From Schizophyllum amplum (taxonomy: Eukaryota; Basidiomycota; Agaricomycetes; Agaricales; Schizophyllaceae): a DNA stretch of 26,108 bases. This document shows, piece after piece, positions 19,426 to 26,108 of the stretch (positions are counted from its first letter, which is position 1; every line of letters begins with the position of its first letter). The notes beneath the pieces are model-generated. The model had not been told where the DNA came from and made no database searches. It saw nothing but the letters and a program-made list of their open reading frames with translations. Position numbers and translations under genes: made by a program. The stretch covers positions 1 to 26,108 of the forward strand of contig VDMD01000234.1 of the NCBI GenBank assembly GCA_007026445.1, read 5' to 3'.

Positions 19426-22082
19426 ATGTCGGACTACTTGATGACGATTGACTCGGACACGGAGGAGGCTGTCCCACAGAAGTCCGCCAAGCCAGAGGCG
19501 GACGGTCCTCAATTGGATGGGGGGTTCACGTTCGACCTTACGGGGGATTCGTATGCCGACATTCTCGGCCAGAACGGCGGGTTCGAGGATGTGGTGAAGG
19601 AAGGCACGAAGCCGGTGCGTGACTATATTGTGGTAATAATGGCCTTGCACGCTGACCTACTGCAGGCACCTATTTCTGTAGACGACATCATCGCACGCCG
19701 TAAACTGAAGCGCAAGCGCGAGGCTGACGCGGCAGACGCGGATGAGGACGAGTCAGACGCAGATGAAGAGGAGGAAGATGAAGATGATGATCTTGAGGAC
19801 GCGGATGACGAGTCCGAGGAAGATCCCCTCGCCACATCTGACGAAGAGGATGTTTCCGCGGGTGAGGGCGGCGATGATGAAGACGAGGACGACGACGACA
19901 GCTCCTCCGACGACTCTGAAGAGGAAACACAAGCGGAGAAGGACCGCAAAACAGCTTTCTTCGACTCAGAAGTCCGTGCGACGGAAGAGCACTCATCTTT
20001 CCTCACCATGAACCTCTCGCGCCCCATTCTGAAGGCGCTCACTACGCTTGGTTTCACAAAACCTACGCCCATCCAGGCTGCTACAATCCCGGTCTCGCTG
20101 CTTGGCAAGGACGTGGTGGGTGGTGCTGTCACGGGTTCAGGAAAGACAGCTGCGTTTACGATCCCCATGCTTGAGCGCCTGCTGTACCGCGACAAGGGCA
20201 AGAAAGCCGCTGCGACACGGTGCTTGGTTCTTGTACCTACTCGAGAACTGGCGGTGCAGTGCTTCGAGGTCAGCAAGAAATTGGCAGCGCATACTGACAT
20301 CCAATTCGCTCTCATCGTTGGTATGTGTATCCTACATAATCTTGCACGCTTTTTGACGTAACATAGGTGGTCTGTCGGTGAAGGCACAAGAGGCGACTCT
20401 TCGGACTCGTCCCGACGTCGTCATAGCCACGCCGGGTCGTCTCATCGACCACATTCACAATTCGCCGTCCTTCACACTCGACAATCTCGACATCCTCGTC
20501 CTCGATGAGGCTGATCGCATGTTGTCCGATGGATTTGCGGACGAGCTCGCCGAGATCATAAAAGCTTGCCCCAAGTCACGCCAGACGATGCTATTCTCAG
20601 CGACGATGACGGACTCTGTGGACGAACTTGTCCGAATGTCGCTGGACAAGCCCGTTCGTCTCTTCGTTGACCCTAAGCGCAGTACGGCCAAAGGCCTGGT
20701 GCAGGAGTTTGTCCGCGTGCGGTCAGGGCGGGAGAAGGAGCGCTCACCCTTACTCGTCTCGCTCTGCACCAGGACGTTCAAGTCGCACGTCATCATCTTT
20801 GTGCGGAGCAAGAAGCTTGCACACCAGCTTCGCATAGTCTTCGGGCTTCTGGGATTGAAGTGCGGCGAGCTTCACGGTGACCTCTCCCAAGAACAGGTCA
20901 GCTCTTATCTAGCGATGCTATCCCCGATGCTAACCAGCCTCATCAGCGCCTGAACGCCCTGCAGCAGTTCCGCGACGGCGGCGTCGATTTCTTGATGGCT
21001 ACCGACCTGGCTTCTCGCGGTTTGGATATCAAGGGCGTCGAGACCGTCATCAACTACGATATGCCGGGGCAGCTGGCGCAGTACCTCCATCGCGTCGGTC
21101 GTACGGCTCGTGCGAACACCAAGGGTCGCTCTGTCACTCTCGTCGGCGAAGGAGATCGCAAGATGCTCAAAGCTGCCATCAAGCACAGCTCCGGTCAAGA
21201 CCAGATCCGCCACCGAACTATACCTACGGAAGTGGTCACTAAATGGACGGAGAAGTTGGAGGGGCTCAAGGACGAGATTTCGGAGATCCTCAAGGAGGAG
21301 AAAGAGGAAAAGCAGGCAAGTTCTTTCGCTGTCGCTGTGGCACTGAAGGCGAGGTAGTGACCTCCGTTGAAGATGCAGCAAGCGGAGATGGAGCTCCGCA
21401 AAGGACAGAACCTGATCGAGCACGAGAAGGAGATCTTTTCGCGCCCCGCACGGACATGGTTCCAAACCGGAAAGGAGAAGGAGGCCGCGGAAGGTATGTC
21501 GTCGACAACATCGGTCAGTGTGAGACCCGGAAATTGACTGTCTTGCTCAGCTGTCAGTAAGCAGCAGTACGAGGATGGCTTTGACATGACAAAGGCGCCT
21601 AAACACAAGAAAGGAGAGGACGAGCCAAAGGTGCGACTACTGTTTCTCATCTTCGGTATTATGCTGACGCCGACGCATAGCCTAAGCGGGACAAGTTCTC
21701 CGGCCTCTCGCGTAAGGCCAAAAGGCGAAAGCTTGCGAATGAAGAGGACGAGGAAGACTCGAAGGCGGTCAACGCCGCCATCCGCTCCGCAAAGAAGGCA
21801 ACTCGTCCGACGAAGATCGGTCTGCCGGAGGCGCGCACGGCAAAGCCCGCCAAGAGCAAGAAGAAGGGGAAACCGACGAAGGTCACAGGCTCTCGTCCTG
21901 GTGGAACGTTCGACCGGGATCTGGGGCAAAAGGGGGCGAAGACTGAGGGTGTACGCGCAAAGAAGAGTGATGCAGTCGGCCGGGTGGGGAAGAAGCCTGG
22001 GAAGCGAAAGGGCAAGGGAAATAGAGAAGTTTTTCCTGTATCTTTTCATCTCCGTGTATGGCGCGCGCGTGAATGCGCTTGA
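19426..22082 (+). CDS. DRS1: ATP-dependent DEAD-box RNA helicase DRS1/DDX27
   Basis: A nucleolar helicase needed for 60S ribosomal subunit assembly. Exons 19426-19614, 19666-20320, 20367-20896, 20947-21315, 21373-21493, 21551-21630 and 21681-22082 give 781 residues. A short N-terminal region and a Lys/Arg patch ([10 protein letters not shown]) precede a long Asp/Glu/Ser stretch (about 84-165), typical of this family. Helicase motifs: Q motif [15 protein letters not shown] (220-224), Ia PTRELAVQ, Ib TPGRL, II DEAD (328-331), III SAT (359-361), [22 protein letters not shown] (506-513). The tail has [16 protein letters not shown] and a basic Lys-rich end, as in DDX27. The intron at 21316-21372 has a GC donor (CAG then GCAAGT). 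The last 20 or so residues after GKRKGKG do not look like the family; one more A in GGGAATAG/AAATAG context would end the protein at KGK, so a base may be missing near 22017-22024. Confidence 0.94.
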
Positions 22083-22322
22083 TTGCGGTTTGATCGTGAT
22101 GTTGTACTTCCCGGAAAGTCACCGTGAGAACGTTGAGCCTCGAGCAGCTGATGTTCGCCAGTCAACCGTGCGAAGTTCCTGAGGTGGTAGCGGCAGTGGC
22201 CGAGCGTCATGTGATTGGTTCCCGCGTCGCGTCGCCGCCGATCAGACCAGGGTTTGTTCCCGCCGCGACGCGTCGGTGGTCCCCCATTTACCAGGAGACC
22301 TTCCTCGCCATCAACACACATA
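22083..22322. promoter_or_regulatory. DRS1-APC4 intergenic spacer
   Basis: 240 bp between two plus-strand genes, so it should contain the DRS1 terminator region and the APC4 promoter. No distinct motif stands out. Confidence 0.4.
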
Positions 22323-25300
22323 ATGAACGAAGACGCGTTCTCATCTCTAGCGCTGATCCAGCTCCCCTCTCCGTCGCGGCTACTGACCACGTCATGTTGT
22401 CCAGACAAAGATCTCATCCTGCTAATATCCCGCATCGGCGGTCAAGATCGCATGAGCCTCTGGAAGATACAAGGTCAGAAGAAATGGGATGTCAATGTGG
22501 GAAGTGAAGCCTCCCAGAGCGAGCATATCGTCGGCATTGCATGGAGTCCGGACGGTATGTCGACTGCCCCGATCTGTCCAGTACGCTGAATTGTGAAGGT
22601 CTTTGACCAGGCCAGAGTATCGCAGTCGCGCATGACCCTCCGCGTATCACGCTGCATTCCATCCAAGACGGACGTGAACAGTCTTCTTTCCCCACTGGAC
22701 TGTGCCACCCGTCTCGCATCTCTTTGGTGGTTCAAGGACGAACGTCCCGCAAACAAAACCGGTTATTCCGGATATATTCAAGAGAAACGGTGTTGTTGTG
22801 CGTACTTTGCGAGTGGGGAAGTGCTGGCGCTGATACGGGCTGAAGACAGGATCGTCTTTGTATACTCTACGGACTTTGCCTCTCTTAGACCACCTCGCAG
22901 AAGAGTCGGCAAGCCTGACGTGGGTGAATTTGTGGCCAAAAGAAATTGACGTTTTGACGCACCGATAACAGGGCTACTGACCTTTTCGCCTTTCAGGGGA
23001 GCGCTACCAAGGCTAAGCCCAAGAAGAGCGTCCCCCGATGCCCTTGTGAATTGGCCAACACTACCATATGACCCGGCTCTGTCCTCCGTTGCATCTGTTG
23101 CACAAGGCAAGGCATCAGGAGCAGACTTTGCGGATGATGTCGACCTCGACAACCTCGACAGCATCTTGGCCGCCGCTGACGAAGGAGGACGCATCTACAC
23201 CTTTCTAGATGGCTGCTTTCCAATGGGTGCCGCGTCGTACGCTTCTCCCGCGCCGTACACTTCCCTCGACTTGTACAAGCATCCACTCGAGCCGCTGTTC
23301 TTTCTCCACCCTATGGTTATGGTGGACACTAGGTCAAGCACAGATGTACTTCCGACCACGCTAGACATCCGTCTGCTCCGAGAGCGGCACGTGCGGACTT
23401 TGCGAGGCTGTCCTCCGCGGCGCGCGAGCTCGTGCATTACATGACGCGGCTGACCAAGGACATGCGCGACGTGTGGTATGGCGGGGAGTCGCACTCAGGG
23501 GCGCGGCTGCTGGGCCCAAAGTTCCTCTCTGAGTTCGAGAAGAAACAGCAGGAGTTCCGCCGTGAGTTGTGGCGCGCGATCTATCACGAATGCACGCTGA
23601 CGGTTTCTAGAATATCAGGCTGCCGGCATGCTGGACTTGACGCACCTGCTGGTGACGGGCAAGTGCACCGAGTCGCTCGCAGACTTCTTGGCCAGCAGCG
23701 AGCACACGGGCGACAGGGTGCGTATGACCTTATTGTTTCCGCGCTCGGCGCTTTGATAGAACATATGCTATAGGCACTGCCAACGATGGGACACGACGGT
23801 GACGGAAGCACTAGCGAAACTGCGAGACACTGCCGAAAGGCGGGTCGCCCCAGCCTGCCAGAGACTACATCTCATTCTGGAAGAAGTGTTGGGTGGTCAC
23901 AACTGTAGGCTATATCCGCGGAGTGAAATATGCAGCTGACGACTCCACATAGGCCCCAGTACGAGCTCTTCGACCTAAATCGCGCAGAAGTTCAGAGATG
24001 CCTCGATATGATGGAAGAGGAGTGATCATCTTCAACTGGCTTGCGACAGCGGCGCGAGAGGAGCTCATTGAGGTTCAGGGAGTTCATCTCCTGGGTGCGA
24101 CATGGTGAGCAGGTTTCTCTATTCCCACATTTCCCGGCTGACAGTATACAGAGACAGCGCGCGCGCGGAGTCCAGCAGCCACCGAACTTCCACCCCCGAC
24201 ACACGATCTCCTCGAGGTCAACAATTTTATGGAACAGAGCCTTGCAGGAAGCATCATAGACGGTTGGTTTATCAGCGGCGCGCCGACTTTTCCGCCTAAT
24301 GAGATCGGTATGCCGGCGCAGTCGTCGCTCGCCTCAGTGTTGGCGCGCGCGCGCGAGGCAGCAGACATCCCTGGCTTCGTCTCGATCGGTGTTGTACGTG
24401 GGGGCTAGGGTGCGAGGGCAGGTCACTCTAATCTTGTCGCAGAATATCGAGCGCCTGGACCACCACGCGATGGAGCGCAACGTGAGCGTACTCGTGGAAG
24501 AGATTGTGAACAGCTGCTCCAAAATTTTTGCCTCGGGGGCGGGCGCGCCCTCGCGGTCGACTGTGGCCGTACGCGGACAGGACCCCGAGCAGGCGCTGCC
24601 GGCTCCGGTGGTGCCCGAGAATATTAGATCCGCCTTCACGAAGGAAAGGGTGATCAGGCGCGAAGGTCAGGTTAGAGGGTGGTCATATCTGCCTCGCGCG
24701 CGTGTGCCTGATGCCCATTTTCCTTCTTGTCGCAGGGCGGGGGGCTGGTGCAGTATCTGGCCATGGGACTGCGCGCCGAGGACCGGTCCGCGCGTACGTG
24801 GCGTGTTCATCGAGCGTGTTCTGGGCTGACGGGAGCTTCGATCGCAGTGTGCGTGGTGCGGCAGCCGTACGCGGCGGGGCGGGTTGCGCTGCCGTACAGC
24901 TTTGACGTTGCGCTGCTTGCGTGCTCGGCGGACGGGGATTCGTTCGACATACTCGAAGGAGACTTTTTCGACGACGAAGAGCTGCTGATCGTCGTGCGCG
25001 GGCGCGACGAGCAAGGTGCGTTCGCGTTTTGCATCCCTCCCATGACGCAGGCTCATGTATGATCTTGATCGGGGGAAGCAGAAGCGGTCTATTTAGCGAG
25101 CGTCGGCTACCATGACTTAGGGTATCAAACGCTAGCGGTGCCCGGTTCTACGAGCCGCGAAAATCTGCTGCTGGAGGTGATGGCGCGGTGCGAGGCGGGG
25201 GAGGTGCGTGGGCGAGCGCGCGCGCAAGGATGACGCGGGTAGGGTGGGCTGACTAGATGTTCTTTGCGCAGATGGCCGCGGTGGAGATGCCGATCAAGAA

Positions 25301-25484
25301 GAGTCGGCGGCTGGTGGGATGTCGTTCTGGCGCGGTGTCGCTTGCGGTGAACGGACGTGCTGGGCGGCGAGTGGCGTGCGTGCTGGACGGTGCGGGGACG
25401 AAGATGGAGTGCATCGATGTGGAGGGGGATGAGGAGGAGGACGAGGAGGGGGAGGGGGAGAGTTCGATGATGGAGGCTGAGTAG
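22323..25484 (+). CDS. APC4: Anaphase-promoting complex subunit 4 (APC4), about nine frameshifts
   Basis: APC4 is a scaffold subunit of the APC/C ubiquitin ligase, with an N-terminal WD40 propeller and a long helical domain. Inferred exons: 22323-22554, 22611-22797, 22846-22919, 22972-23561, 23611-23717, 23774-23904, 23953-24104, 24152-24393, 24443-24649, 24736-24793, 24848-25015, 25051-25203, 25272-25484. Recognisable pieces are EHIVGIAWSPDG, SIAVAHDPPRITLHSIQDG, WWFKDERP, LTATDLFAF, LYKHPLEPLFFLHP, GPKFLSEFEKKQQ, LDLTHLLVTGK, AERRVAPACQRLHLILEE, EVNNFMEQSL, FFDDEELLIVV, and an acidic tail (DVEGDEEEDEEGEGE). The frame must shift in exons 2 (twice), 4 (twice), 6 (twice), 7 (twice) and 12 (once), mostly by one base at short runs; exons 1, 3, 5, 8-11 and 13 are clean. 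Splice sites and protein similarity are otherwise preserved, so I think these are sequence errors, not decay. Confidence 0.85.
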
Positions 25485-25941
25485 ACTCGTCACTCGTGGC
25501 TGGCTGAGACATGATCTTTCATCTCGGGGTCGGGCCGATCGGAGGCGTTAGTTATCGCGGACCTCGCGACGAAATGAGTGCGATAATTGTGGGGTGAGCG
25601 TTTGGGTCCGCGGAGCTTTTGGCTGGTTTAGGACGTCCGAATGTGGCATCTTGGTTGTGGGCGTGCGGGGAGGCTGTTGCGGGTTTTGAAATGGGTGCGA
25701 ACCTTGTCCTGGTGGGAAGCGCAGGCGGGCGGCTGGAGTCTGGCGTGCTATGATAGAGCGGAGATGATGGCCATTCGGGGCAGGAGGCATGGCGGCGGCA
25801 GGAGGCGTGCGGCGAGGCTTTCTGGTCGTGGGCAGTTTCCAAACTGGGTGCCGTGACGCGAGCTTCTCCATTGAGCGCAATCTATAAATCAAAGTCAAAC
25901 CGGCTCTTCCTCCCACCCACCGTGAACCGTGAACGTCCGCG
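25485..25941. other. Intergenic region upstream of the bZIP gene
   Basis: It contains the APC4 3' flank and a TATA box near the bZIP start. Overlapping minus-strand frames at 25548-25991 run across the bZIP start and have no recognisable domain. Confidence 0.5.
25883..25888 (+). promoter_or_regulatory. TATA box for the bZIP gene
   Basis: TATAAA lies 54 nt upstream of the ATG at 25942, a plausible core-promoter spacing for a short fungal 5' leader. Sequence match only. Confidence 0.5.
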
Positions 25942-26108
25942 ATGCCGCCACCCGCCGCCGCTGGCCGCCGCCCCGCTGCTGCCACCCCCAAGCAGGCCTC
26001 GCCGCTCGACGAGGACGCCCGGAAGGCTTGATGTCGCCGCTCAGAAAGAAGAAGAACGCAGACGCGCAGGCCGCTTTCAGACAGCGGGCGCGCTAATTAC
26101 ATCGCCAC
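25942..26108 (+). CDS. bZIP transcription factor, N-terminal part, cut by window end
   Basis: An ATG at 25942 opens an Ala/Pro/Arg-rich start (MPPPAAAGRRPAATPK, then SPLDEDARKA). In another frame the sequence reads SPLRKKKNADAQAAFRQR, then in a third ANYIA. The Asn-x-Ala-x-x-Ala-Ala-Phe-Arg pattern is a bZIP DNA-binding basic region of a type I associate with basidiomycete proteins. Joining the pieces needs one missing T near 26028-26031 (CTTGATG) and one extra G near 26086-26089 (CAGCGGGCGCG). The leucine zipper and the rest lie beyond the window. Likely a nuclear regulator; its targets are unknown. Confidence 0.7.

Noticed and set aside
19623..20387. 254-residue minus-strand Ser-rich frame
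   Set aside because: It is the antisense of the DRS1 acidic Asp/Glu codons, which read as Ser on the other strand.
22323..25484. APC4 as a true pseudogene
   Set aside because: Only small indels break it; there are no substituted splice sites or obvious eroded motifs, and the transposon arms show the same indel-only pattern.
25548..25991. 147-residue minus-strand frame across the bZIP start
   Set aside because: Low-complexity Pro/Ala/Arg composition from GC-rich DNA, overlapping a TATA box and a better plus-strand gene.

Overview
This is protein-coding nuclear DNA from a fungus, most likely an agaricomycete basidiomycete (possibly Polyporales; that rank is a guess from overall gene style). 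The genes are packed, GC-rich and cut by many introns of about 45-60 nt. They include eukaryotic ribosomal proteins, a dynactin actin-related protein, a RasGEF, a DRS1-type helicase and an APC/C subunit. I see no bacterial operons, CRISPR array or convincing tRNA. I rebuilt gene models by joining reading frames at splice sites so that the protein matches its family; apart from the insertion at the left end the window is mostly housekeeping genes.

Layout: 619-1689 is a non-autonomous terminal-inverted-repeat transposon with a 9-bp target-site duplication, lying downstream of RPS24 (minus, 1970-2612). Next come a Tic20/DUF4870-like membrane protein (plus, 3391-4190), a possible small Ser-rich protein (plus, 4988-5227), a small N-myristoylated protein (minus, 5798-6211), and a conserved secreted/type I membrane protein (minus, 6489-7252). 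The last of these diverges from centractin ARP1 (plus, 7319-8815) across only 66 bp. After about 1 kb without a clear gene come ribosomal protein eL15 (plus, 9849-10736) and a GPI-anchored-looking GH16 glucanase (plus, 11127-12874). A SurE-family nucleotidase/acid phosphatase (minus, 13305-14890) diverges from a RasGEF carrying an N-terminal P-loop GTPase-like domain (plus, 15055-18725) across 164 bp. Then follow DRS1/DDX27 (plus, 19426-22082), APC4 (plus, 22323-25484) and the first codons of a bZIP factor (plus, 25942 to the window end).

The genes do not form one pathway; this is ordinary fungal synteny. Two biosynthesis themes recur: ribosomal proteins plus a ribosome-assembly helicase, and cell-cycle/signalling/cytoskeleton genes (APC4, RasGEF, ARP1).

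The most unexpected pattern is about sequence quality. Several conserved genes (RPS24, eL15, APC4, the bZIP) are broken only by small insertions or deletions, many at short homopolymers, while their protein similarity and splice sites remain intact. The two transposon arms give an internal control: by eye they differ from each other by short indels and almost no substitutions. I therefore read most of the frameshifts as consensus errors rather than pseudogenes. Other features worth a look are three GC-AG introns, exons of 3, 9, 9 and 12 coding nt, a stop-free in-frame intron in DRS1, and the two very short divergent promoters. I did not find a clearly novel multi-gene system.
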